Source of the DNA: Clostridiales bacterium | Lineage (GTDB): Bacteria; Bacillota; Clostridia; Christensenellales; Aristaeellaceae | Direction of reading: 5' to 3' | DNA: 64,000 nucleotides | Assembly: GCA_015056205.1 (NCBI GenBank) | Contig: SVGS01000005.1 | Coordinates: 1-64,000, forward strand | Shown here: piece after piece, positions 1 to 7,480 of the stretch | How positions within the stretch are numbered: the first letter of the stretch is position 1 | How the letters are laid out: the number at the start of each line of letters is the position of its first letter | The notes under the pieces: generated by a model | What the model saw: only the letters and a program-made list of their open reading frames with translations | Told to the model about the DNA's origin: nothing | The model's database searches: none | Program-made: the position numbers and the translations under genes

Positions 1-281
1 ATACTCGCCCGGACGGCTGCCGGGGGAGGAGCTAGTTACTCGGCCAGTGCAATCCAATTTGTAACCGTTGGTTGGAACTATGCTTTTCCACTCGCATGGA
101 TGCCGCTAGGTGGATAGAAAAAAATTTGCGCAAAACTATTGACAGTACCCCGCAACCGATATATGCGCGACTCCACACTGTGGAGCTCGCTTCTTATCGG
201 TTGAGAAAGAAATCGATGAGATTTTCGTTGTTTTCCTCAATGACTGGCTTACAAAATTCGCACAGTCATTTGTAGTATGTC
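1..281. other. Window start, no gene recognised
   Basis: This AT-rich stretch holds only a short open frame (72-275, plus) with no recognised family and no convincing ribosome site. It contains a small palindrome around 174-187 (CCACACTGTGG). It may be the tail of accessory DNA that continues to the left, but nothing further can be supported. Confidence 0.4.
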
Positions 282-767
282 TTACTTCCAATACCCCAAC
301 AGCTTCTCATCTATTACAGCGATTTCTTCCTTGCCTTTAATATGACTGTAAAAAGCGAGTTTTTCAATTTCCTCCTTATCATTTCTGTATTCTTCTATCA
401 TCGGCAAATATTCTTTTGGCAGGGTTATACCATAAAGTCCGCCATACTCCTCATGCCATTCAGGATTGAAATATCCGGGAGCCATTCTGTAATACATTAA
501 CCCTAAATACTTGAAGTCAATATTATCAAGCCCCAGCTCTTCTTTACATTCTCTCGTAATACATTCCCTGAGGGTTTCATTTTTTTCTCTGCAGCCGCCA
601 AAAATTTCCCAATCTTTTCTCCAGTTATTCCATCCCATAAGATAATCATCACCTATTTTCACAACAACTAAGCAATGATTGATTGGCTCGTATTTTTCAA
701 CTGCATCCGTTTCATTGACATTAATGATGTCAAGAAGTTCATTCCCTTTTCCATCAACAACTATCAT
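282..767 (-). CDS. Nudix hydrolase
   Basis: This is a Nudix-superfamily pyrophosphohydrolase of 161 residues; such enzymes hydrolyse nucleoside diphosphates linked to another moiety. The Nudix box is complete at residues 58-80: a glycine, five residues, a glutamate, seven residues, then R-E-C-K-E-E-L-G-L. The metal-binding pair is E76/E77. The frame stays open upstream to a TTG at 815. I chose the ATG at 765-767 because GGAG lies nine bases before it and the remaining sequence (MIVVDGKGNELLDI) reads like a natural N-terminus. The longer version would overlap the truncated DUF1016 frame by four bases. The substrate cannot be told from sequence. The gene sits in AT-richer DNA unlike the sugar loci that follow. 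Confidence 0.85.
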   Translation of the reverse strand: MIVVDGKGNELLDIINVNETDAVEKYEPINHCLVVVKIGDDYLMGWNNWRKDWEIFGGCREKNETLRECITRECKEELGLDNIDFKYLGLMYYRMAPGYFNPEWHEEYGGLYGITLPKEYLPMIEEYRNDKEEIEKLAFYSHIKGKEEIAVIDEKLLGYWK

Positions 768-811
768 TTTCGTTTTCTCCGCAAGCTCCGATTTGTCGAT
801 CGTAAACGAAA

Positions 812-1222
812 TCAAAATATGCTGAGCAATTCTGCCCCAACTTGGGGCAATTTATCAGAAGAGGCTAATGCCGTTATTATTTCAGCCGATGCTCTTGATT
901 CTGCCCCGATTTGGGGCAGCTTTTCAGAAACATCAGAAACCAGTTCATAAAAACGCTTCATGTAACGCAGGTTCGTAGGAGAAAAGCACTTTGCTGCAGG
1001 TATGATTGTCTTTAAATCTAAACTCAGTTTATTGAAGAAACTGCTTCCATACTCGCTTTCCGCATTCATGGTAACAATATCCCGTCCCAAAGACCAGTAG
1101 AATCCAAGCATTTCACTGTTTACAGAAGTTGCGGCCTTGATCTGGCTTCTCTGATAACGCTTGCTGAGATCAGCAATCCACTGACGATACTGGTCATCCG
1201 GTATTTTCAGAGCCTTATCCAC
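812..1222 (-). pseudogene. Truncated DUF1016 (YhcG-type) N-terminal domain protein
   Basis: About 136 residues match the N-terminal DUF1016 domain of YhcG-type proteins, which normally run to roughly 340 residues and carry a PD-(D/E)XK nuclease-like domain at the C-terminus. Visible conserved parts are YRQWIADLSKRY, YWSLGRDIV and FSPTNLRYMKRFYELV. The protein stops right after GAELLSI, where the family usually continues with a PWGHH-like block, so the nuclease half is missing. Start chosen at the GTG at 1222, which has AGGAGG upstream; the open frame to 1456 has no family-like sequence. A short segment (KLPQ-I/V-GAE) is duplicated near the end. Most likely a gene remnant joined to unrelated DNA at about 815-820. 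Confidence 0.75.
831..929. repeat. Two imperfect 30-bp direct repeats inside the DUF1016 remnant
   Basis: Copies lie at 831-860 and 900-929. Each contains a small palindrome (GCCCCAACTTGGGGC in the first, GCCCCGATTTGGGGC in the second) and encodes S-E/D-KLPQ-I/V-GAE on the minus strand. They look like an internal segmental duplication in the linker of the DUF1016 protein. Confidence 0.6.
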
Positions 1223-1331
1223 CGAAACAGCCCTCCTGTAATTGCCTGTACACCTTATAATCCGTGTATTACACGCTAGTATCATATCATAATGCTGCGG
1301 GAAAAGGAAGGAAACAAAAGCTTTTGTAATT

Positions 1332-1383
1332 TTGTTGCAAACTCGACCACATAGCCAGAACACACTGGTCGAGTTTGCAACAA
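1332..1383. repeat. Perfect 18-bp inverted repeat with 16-bp spacer
   Basis: The arms are 1332-1349 (TTGTTGCAAACTCGACCA) and 1366-1383, its exact reverse complement. There is no T-run on either side, so it does not look like an ordinary terminator. It lies about 110 bp upstream of the DUF1016 remnant start. It could be an operator, a recombination end or a relic of a mobile element. Confidence 0.6.
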
Positions 1384-1413
1384 GGTTATGGTGGCATGGC
1401 TGTAAATTCGTAA

Positions 1414-1452
1414 ACAGCTTCAGCCCGCGTAATATACGCGGGCTGAAGCTGT
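1414..1452 (-). terminator. Long hairpin, probable terminator of the fructan operon
   Basis: A perfect 18-bp stem (1414-1431 with 1435-1452) closes a three-base loop, 43 bases after the fructokinase stop codon. Reading on the minus strand the stem is followed only by TTTA, so the U-tract is weak. The position and stem strength fit a transcript end or 3' stabiliser for the operon that starts near 11.28 kb. Confidence 0.6.
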
Positions 1453-1495
1453 ACACAGTTATTTACCTCCTCGCCTGAAAAAGCGGAAGTCCCGT

Positions 1496-2458
1496 TCACT
1501 CTTTTATTTTCTGTTCCACATCCGCATACTCCGGAACGCTGGTGATCCCACCGTGCGTTTGCGTCGACAGGCTTGCGGCGGTACAGGCGAAACCGACGAT
1601 CCGGCGAAGTTCCGTCTCTGTCAGATCCGCCGGTTTTTTGCCGCATCTGATAAACTGGCTCATCGCGCTGCCGCCGAATATATCGCCCGCGCCGGTCGTG
1701 TCCACAACATGGATCCCGGCCGGACTCTGCACGGTTACGCGATTCACGCCGTTTGTCGCGTAGCATCCTTTCGGTCCCAGCGTCGCGTATACCAGTGATG
1801 CCCGGTATTCCCTCAGCAGTTTTTCCGCGCCTTCTTCCGGGGAGATACCCCAGAGCCAGTCGATCTCCTCGTCGCTGATCTTAATGATATCCGCTTGGTG
1901 CAGGCTCCACTCGATCGCTTCTCTGGCATCTTCCTCCCGCTTCCACAACGGTTTGCGCAGATTGGGATCCAGGCTGATCAGCGCGCCGTGTTTTTTCGCC
2001 AGATTAATGGCATACCGGGTAGCCTCCGCAGCAGGTTCATCTGTCAGAGAGAGCGTGCCGAAATGGAAGATTTTCGCATCAGCGATCAGCGTCTCGTCCA
2101 CTTCCTCCGGGGTCAGGCAGGTATCCGCACCGGGCTTCCGGGCAAAACTGAAGTCCCGGTTCCCGGATACATCCAGAGAAACAAAAGCAAGGGTCGTAAA
2201 CACCTTCGGATCAGCCAGGATTCCCCGGGTATCGATTCCCGCTTCCTGAAGCGTTCCGATCAGCGCTCTTCCGAACGAATCATCCCCCACTTTGCCGATC
2301 ATGGCAGTTTTGCAGCCGTATCTGGCCAGTGCCGCCAGGAAATTCCCCGGAGCGCCTCCGGGATTGGCGGACAGGATCGGATATCCCGCCTCGTTGGTGG
2401 AATAGGGAGCAAAATCGATCAGCAGTTCTCCCAGTGCAACCACATCATATTGTTTCAT
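1496..2458 (-). CDS. scrK: Fructokinase, PfkB family
   Basis: This cytoplasmic kinase of 320 residues would phosphorylate fructose released by the adjacent GH32 enzyme. It has the PfkB N-terminal region GELLIDF and the GGAPGNFLAALARYG motif (residues 34-48). The C-terminal signature DTTGAGDIFGG begins at 253, with D259 as the expected catalytic base. The length fits bacterial fructokinases. It is the last gene of the fructan operon, two bases after the GH32 stop, so it is probably translated together with it. Other PfkB sugars cannot be excluded from motifs alone, but the GH32 neighbours make fructose the best substrate. Confidence 0.88.
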   Translation of the reverse strand: MKQYDVVALGELLIDFAPYSTNEAGYPILSANPGGAPGNFLAALARYGCKTAMIGKVGDDSFGRALIGTLQEAGIDTRGILADPKVFTTLAFVSLDVSGNRDFSFARKPGADTCLTPEEVDETLIADAKIFHFGTLSLTDEPAAEATRYAINLAKKHGALISLDPNLRKPLWKREEDAREAIEWSLHQADIIKISDEEIDWLWGISPEEGAEKLLREYRASLVYATLGPKGCYATNGVNRVTVQSPAGIHVVDTTGAGDIFGGSAMSQFIRCGKKPADLTETELRRIVGFACTAASLSTQTHGGITSVPEYADVEQKIKE

Positions 2459-2460
2459 TT

Positions 2461-3954
2461 TTATACCCCGTCAAACAATGCATATTTTGTGATATCCATT
2501 ACAGCCTTTCCGTCAGTCTCAAAGGAGATTCCTCTCGCCTCGGAGCCTGTCAGGATGGTTGCTGTCATTACCTGTTCCCCGTCGTTGATAAACACTTCCG
2601 CGCTGAAGCGGTCCAGGATCACATGCAGCCGGATCTCTCCATGCCGGTCGGGAACCAGGCACCTCCGCTGATGAATATATGCCCTTCTGGACCCGGAGAA
2701 TTTCCGGTCGATCTGCAGCCAGGATTCATGGGGCCGGTAGCTGAGAATGGAATAGTATTTCTCATTCCGGGCAAAATACATGATGAATTTCCGGTAAGGG
2801 TTGCCGGGATCTGCGGGGCGCACCCGGATATCCAGCTCCGCAACCCGTCCCTCAATGCCCTCCAGTGTCTTTTCTCCGTCCAGCAAGACATTCTGGTACG
2901 CGGTCTTCCCGCTCCTGTACTGCACAAGTTCCCGGACCGGCTGCTGATACAGGCGCCCGTTCTTCAGGAACAGTTCACGCGGCAGGCTCATCTGGCCGAA
3001 CCACGGCCGTTCCTCATAGCCGGTTGTTTTGCAGGTATCCCAGTTCTGCATCCAGCCGATCATCACGCGCCTTCCGTCAGGGGTCAGAATGGTCTGCGGC
3101 GCGTAAAAGTCAATCCCGTAATCGATCGCCTGGTTATGCTCCTCAACGAACCGGTTCCCGTCCATATGCCCGGTGAGACAGACAGTGCCGTTGCCGTTGT
3201 GGTATTCAAATCCTTCCGGGAGCATATCCTGCGGGCTGACAAACAGCACCTGCTTTCCGTCCAGCGGGAAGAAATCCGGGCACTCCCACATGAGGCCGAA
3301 CCGTCCGTCGTTTTCCGCCAGCACACCGGTATACCGCCAATCAAAGCCATCATGGCTTTCATACTGGAGCAGGACGCCGCGCTTATCCTGCCTGCGGGCT
3401 CCCACTACACACCGGTATCCGCCGTCCTCCGTCCGCCAGATTTTCGGATCCCTGAAATCATAGGGGCTCAGGCCCTCCGGAAGCGCGCTGCTGCCCAGAA
3501 CCGGGTTCTTTTCATATTTCTTATAATCCGTTCCGTCTCCGACGGCAATACACTGGGTCTGGTACTCCTTTGTCTTGTCTCCGCCCTCCTGCCGCACGCC
3601 GGTATACATCAGCAGATGCCTTCCGTCCGGCAGTTCCGCCGCGCTGCCTGAAAAGCATCCGAAGGAATCATACGAAGCATCCGGAGCCAGTGCCGCAGGC
3701 AGATAGGTCCAGTGAAGCAGGTCGCGGCTGACTGCGTGCCCCCAGTGCATGGCGTCCCATTCCGTATCATACGGGTTGTACTGATAGAACAGATGATACT
3801 GGCCGTGGTAATAGCAGAAACCGTTGGGATCGTTCATCCATCCGGTCAAAGGAGTCAGGTGGAATGCCGGACGGCTTTCCCGCGGGATTTTTCCGCCTGC
3901 AGCCTGCTCATACGCTCTGGCGAACAGCAGACTGTGATTTACCGTTTTCTTCAT
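2461..3954 (-). CDS. scrB: GH32 beta-fructofuranosidase (sucrase/fructan-oligosaccharide hydrolase)
   Basis: A 497-residue glycoside hydrolase family 32 enzyme without a signal peptide, so it should act on imported sucrose or fructo-oligosaccharides in the cytoplasm. The three GH32 motifs are intact: WMNDPNG with the nucleophile D42, FRDPKIW with the transition-state stabiliser D169, and ECPDFF with the acid/base E224. The C-terminal beta-sandwich follows from about residue 340. GAGGT precedes the ATG. It lies four bases after the GH32-like lipoprotein gene and two before fructokinase. Whether the natural substrate is phosphorylated cannot be told; with an ABC importer rather than a PTS in the operon, unphosphorylated oligosaccharide is more likely. 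Confidence 0.92.
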   Translation of the reverse strand: MKKTVNHSLLFARAYEQAAGGKIPRESRPAFHLTPLTGWMNDPNGFCYYHGQYHLFYQYNPYDTEWDAMHWGHAVSRDLLHWTYLPAALAPDASYDSFGCFSGSAAELPDGRHLLMYTGVRQEGGDKTKEYQTQCIAVGDGTDYKKYEKNPVLGSSALPEGLSPYDFRDPKIWRTEDGGYRCVVGARRQDKRGVLLQYESHDGFDWRYTGVLAENDGRFGLMWECPDFFPLDGKQVLFVSPQDMLPEGFEYHNGNGTVCLTGHMDGNRFVEEHNQAIDYGIDFYAPQTILTPDGRRVMIGWMQNWDTCKTTGYEERPWFGQMSLPRELFLKNGRLYQQPVRELVQYRSGKTAYQNVLLDGEKTLEGIEGRVAELDIRVRPADPGNPYRKFIMYFARNEKYYSILSYRPHESWLQIDRKFSGSRRAYIHQRRCLVPDRHGEIRLHVILDRFSAEVFINDGEQVMTATILTGSEARGISFETDGKAVMDITKYALFDGV

Positions 3955-3958
3955 CGCT

Positions 3959-5566
3959 TTACCTCGTGTATTCTCTCAGGTCAGTCCATGTGATGGTATT
4001 ATTTTCCGCAAACAGCCGGATTGCCTTCCCGCTGACGCCGTACAGCCGTACTGTCAGGGACGCTTCGTCTCCAAGCCAGAAGATCCCGGCGGATCCTTCC
4101 TGGATATAGGTGAAGCTGTATTCCTTTCCGGCTTCCAGTGGTGCATCTGTTTCAGTGATCAGGGTGCTGCCCTCGTTAAACGTGAGCTGCAGTTTCTGCT
4201 CTTTGGGATTCAGGCAGATGATCTTCGTTTTGTCATCCTGTCCGTTATAGTCGAATGCAAGCCCGAAGCTTCCTTTTCCGGTGTACGTCAGTTTTCCCTT
4301 CAGCATAAAGCTTTCATAAGCCGTAAATGCGTCTGTGTAGCTGTAGCGGGATCCGGCGCGGGTCTCAATCTGATCCTGATCGATCAGTAATTCCCGTCTT
4401 TTGTCAAACTGGGCTTCCATGGCCTTTACCGGAACCAGTGCCAGAACCCCGTTTTCTTTCTGCTTCAGCTGCTGTACCGCCAGGTTGCCCGCCCAGCCGG
4501 ATACCTCCGATGTGGAGGAGGGCGATTCGCTCCGGCGTGCCCAGCCGACCATGTAGGAGCCATCCGCATTTTCCACGTGCTTCGCGGCATAGAAGAGCTT
4601 TCCGTCCAGCCGCTTTGCTTCCCCGTACGGGCCGTAGGGAGTGTCAGACATCGCGTACCAGAGGGTATCGTCCTGTGCGGAATAGGTCAGGTAATACTTG
4701 TCCCCGATCCGGAACGTGTCGCTGCACTCCAGGTTCCAGAAGTTTTCCGCCGCCGTATTCGTGAATATGATCCCGTCGTAATCGGCTTTCTGCAGATCGC
4801 CGCTCAGGGTATATTTGAGGATCCGGGCTTTTCCGTCCTGCGCGGCAGTCACCGTCATGTGGATCACGTCGTTCTCTGCGTCATAGTATGCCTGGGGATC
4901 CCGGAAATCCCGCTTCTGTCCCAGTTCAGCCGGCGGTGTGATCTCCCAGCCTTCCACCTTCTCAAACTTGTCCGGAGCGGTTCCCTTCGCTACCATGATT
5001 TTTTCCATATACTCATAGATATCGGAAGATGCATGGCCTGTATAGAAGAAATAATAGGTATCCTTTACCTTCACAACAGACCCCGTACCTGCCCATCCGT
5101 CCTGCCCGCCGCTGCGGCTGCTCTCCAGGATGGGATCGTCGTATTCGGTATAGGTCACAAAGTCCTTTGTCGTCGCCAGGTAAATGGAGTGGTTGTATGA
5201 GTCTCCGCCCTCTTTCAGGTAATAGATATACCAGGTCCCGTCCTCATAATAGGGCATCGTGTCCCCTACATAAGGCTGGTTGATTCCGTCGACGGCAGGC
5301 CTGAAAAAGGTTCTGTATTCATAGGCTTCCTCCTGGCTTCCGGGTGTCCGCAGCGCAGAAAAATCCTTGTCGTTATCAACGACGGCAAACGGTTCCCCAT
5401 TCTCCGGGGCAGCGATGTCAGCAGCCGCTGGAGCCTCGGTGGCAGCGACCGACGGAACCTCTGTAACAGTGCTTTGCGCGTTCTGGTTCTGTGTGTTCTG
5501 GCATCCCGCCAGCGTTATGCATGCCAGGAGCAGGGCCAGCAGAAGGGCCAGTCTTCTCTTGTTCAT
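3959..5566 (-). CDS. Secreted GH32-like lipoprotein (possible exo-fructanase)
   Basis: A 535-residue exported lipoprotein. The signal peptide ends in LAGC, giving a lipidated cysteine at residue 22, and is followed by a low-complexity linker. The rest resembles the five-bladed propeller of GH32/clan J. An acidic residue sits in the first strand (GDTMPYY, D102) where GH32 normally has WMNDPNG. RDFRDPQ (D223) and ECSDTF (E280) match the second and third motifs. A C-terminal beta-sandwich follows. The first motif is diverged, so specificity, or even activity, is uncertain. I chose the second of two adjacent ATGs because it lies six bases from AGGAGG. The protein probably trims levan or inulin outside the cell before uptake. 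Confidence 0.75.
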   Translation of the reverse strand: MNKRRLALLLALLLACITLAGCQNTQNQNAQSTVTEVPSVAATEAPAAADIAAPENGEPFAVVDNDKDFSALRTPGSQEEAYEYRTFFRPAVDGINQPYVGDTMPYYEDGTWYIYYLKEGGDSYNHSIYLATTKDFVTYTEYDDPILESSRSGGQDGWAGTGSVVKVKDTYYFFYTGHASSDIYEYMEKIMVAKGTAPDKFEKVEGWEITPPAELGQKRDFRDPQAYYDAENDVIHMTVTAAQDGKARILKYTLSGDLQKADYDGIIFTNTAAENFWNLECSDTFRIGDKYYLTYSAQDDTLWYAMSDTPYGPYGEAKRLDGKLFYAAKHVENADGSYMVGWARRSESPSSTSEVSGWAGNLAVQQLKQKENGVLALVPVKAMEAQFDKRRELLIDQDQIETRAGSRYSYTDAFTAYESFMLKGKLTYTGKGSFGLAFDYNGQDDKTKIICLNPKEQKLQLTFNEGSTLITETDAPLEAGKEYSFTYIQEGSAGIFWLGDEASLTVRLYGVSGKAIRLFAENNTITWTDLREYTR

Positions 5567-5589
5567 CATAAACCTCCTGAAAGAAGGAC

Positions 5590-5619
5590 AGGGAGGATGA
5601 ACGGATCCATCCTCCCTGC
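5590..5619 (-). other. Intergenic hairpin between binding protein and GH32-like genes
   Basis: An 11-bp perfect stem (5590-5600 with 5609-5619) with an eight-base loop lies between two co-directional genes. There is no U-run. It probably acts as a processing or mRNA-stabilising element that gives different expression of the genes on each side. Confidence 0.55.
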
Positions 5620-5633
5620 GGTTCGTTTACTGC

Positions 5634-7463
5634 TTACTGAAGGGACATCTGGTAGATCGTCATGTTCTGGAATTCAATCGTGACCTCGCCCATCTTGGAC
5701 AGTGCTTCAGAGCCGAACTGGAACAGCAGCTCAAAGTCCATGTCCACCACGAACGTATCCTTTGTGGAGAAGCGGAAGGTCTGGAATTCCGTCGTCAGAT
5801 CCATGCCCTCAGAGAAGCGGGGATCCCAGCCGCCCATCGGGTTCAGGAACACGCCGCAGGATACCGTCTGGGTCGCTCTGGCGGTGATCTCCACGGTGTA
5901 GTAGCTGTCGGAGGCCAGTGTCAGCGGGTTGCCGCCGAAACCGCAGATCAGCTTGTCGTGCCAGTCGACGGTACCGCCGTTGTCGATCCGGTAGAAGAAG
6001 CTGCCATTGTCCGCCCAGATGGTGCCGACACCGCGCTCGTTCTCCTCATCCGTTCCGTTGAAGGTTTGCCACGGACAGGCGGGATTTGTCGCGTTGGCCG
6101 TATTCGGGCCGAAAGGCATGAACGCATCTGTTGTCTTATGGGTTTCCTTGTCTCCCTCCACATGGCCGAAGACGACGTCGCTGATCACGATGCTGTTGCT
6201 CGTGGCGCCTTCCGGAGGATTACCGATCTGCAGGCGGATCACGGGATCATCCACGTCTGCTTCTGCGGTGAAGACGCTGGAGATGACGGCTTCCTCCCCG
6301 GCACCGGCACTGATGCCATTGAAGTTTGCCCGGTTTTCCCAGCCTTTTTCCGCACTTTCCACAAGTGCTTCGCCGCCCTGGCCGTTGGCCGCCGTCATTT
6401 TGAAGCTGTAGAAATACTTCTTGCCCTTCTCGACCTTCGTGTCGCCCAGCAGGATGTCAGCCTTGACGCTCCATACGCCGCCGTCCGCATTGGGATAGGT
6501 GTCGATGGTCACCGTCGCTTTGCCGTCAGCGAAGCCGACGCTTCCCGTCGCTTCTTCACTGGTCGTGACTGCCACGCCTTCGCCGGCGGTGAAGTCCGGG
6601 GTATAGTCCGGAACCTGGGTCTCCTCGCCGGAGATTTCATACAGTTCGATCTTGTCAATGGTGACTTTGAAATCTTCCGGTGTGGTGTCTTCCGCGTTGT
6701 CCGGATTCGGGGTGATCTTGCCCAGGTTGAACAGCAGTTCCGCGCTGCCCTCGCCGGGGGAAGTGAAGTTCAGCTCCAGGGGAGCGATTTCCGGTCCGAT
6801 TTCCACATTGAACGCGCCGCCGAAGGTTTCCCAGCCTTCCGCCTGCTCATTCCGGGCCAGGATATGCGCATAGGTCTTCTTGGTGGATTTTGCCCAGATC
6901 TTGATCTTGTAGTCCGCTGCTTTCAGCGGATATCCCGCCTTGGCCAGCTGCACGTCTCCGTCTCCGTTTCCGGGATTTTTGATCTCGATGATATAGGAAC
7001 CTTCCTTCAGTTCCGCTGTCGCATCAGCTGTTTCGGCGTTGATCTTCGCTTCCCATCCGCGGTTGTCCGTCACGGCGGCGGTGCTGAAATCGAAGGTCCT
7101 GTACACCGTTTCTTCACTGGTCTTTTTGGTAACCGTCAGGGTGGCGTAATCCTCTGCGGTTTCGCCGTTCGCGTCGGTTACGGTATAAACCAGTTCATAG
7201 TCGCCCGGATTTTCGGGGGTCGCTTTGCCGTTTTTGAAATCCAGCGACGGAGTGGATTCGATCACAATCATATCCGTCAGATCGGCGCCTGACGCGTCAG
7301 TCGCGGTAATACCGGCCAGGGCGTCAAATTCCGTTCCGGCCATCACGCTCTGGTCATGCACGCCATCCAGCACAGGAGCGCCGTCCGCGAAAGCCAGTCC
7401 GGCCGTCGCCAGCATGCACACAGCCAGCAGCAGGGAGATGATTTTATGCAGCCTGTTTTTCAT
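5634..7463 (-). CDS. Secreted carbohydrate-binding protein with Ig-like and CBM-like modules
   Basis: A 609-residue exported protein with a signal peptide ending near AGLAFA. Residues about 30-105 look like a bacterial Ig-like/DUF5011 module (VMAGTEFDALAGITATDASG, ending in YTVTDANGETAEDYATLTV). Three jelly-roll segments resembling CBM4/9-type carbohydrate-binding domains follow, at roughly 115-265, 285-420 and 440-609. No catalytic domain and no sortase or membrane anchor is visible. Start chosen at the ATG with AAGGAGG seven bases upstream; the frame also opens 21 bases earlier. Lying between the binding lipoprotein and GH32-like genes, it probably holds fructan at the surface. Domain borders are my estimates. 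Confidence 0.65.
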   Translation of the reverse strand: MKNRLHKIISLLLAVCMLATAGLAFADGAPVLDGVHDQSVMAGTEFDALAGITATDASGADLTDMIVIESTPSLDFKNGKATPENPGDYELVYTVTDANGETAEDYATLTVTKKTSEETVYRTFDFSTAAVTDNRGWEAKINAETADATAELKEGSYIIEIKNPGNGDGDVQLAKAGYPLKAADYKIKIWAKSTKKTYAHILARNEQAEGWETFGGAFNVEIGPEIAPLELNFTSPGEGSAELLFNLGKITPNPDNAEDTTPEDFKVTIDKIELYEISGEETQVPDYTPDFTAGEGVAVTTSEEATGSVGFADGKATVTIDTYPNADGGVWSVKADILLGDTKVEKGKKYFYSFKMTAANGQGGEALVESAEKGWENRANFNGISAGAGEEAVISSVFTAEADVDDPVIRLQIGNPPEGATSNSIVISDVVFGHVEGDKETHKTTDAFMPFGPNTANATNPACPWQTFNGTDEENERGVGTIWADNGSFFYRIDNGGTVDWHDKLICGFGGNPLTLASDSYYTVEITARATQTVSCGVFLNPMGGWDPRFSEGMDLTTEFQTFRFSTKDTFVVDMDFELLFQFGSEALSKMGEVTIEFQNMTIYQMSLQ

Positions 7464-7480
7464 CACGGTTTCCTCCTTCA

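Noticed and set aside
72..275. Short open frame at the window start
   Set aside because: No ribosome site, no recognised family and AT-rich low-information sequence; could at most be a gene remnant.
831..929. Repeats as possible insertion-sequence ends
   Set aside because: They are direct, in the same reading frame and coding; no transposase or flanking duplication is seen.
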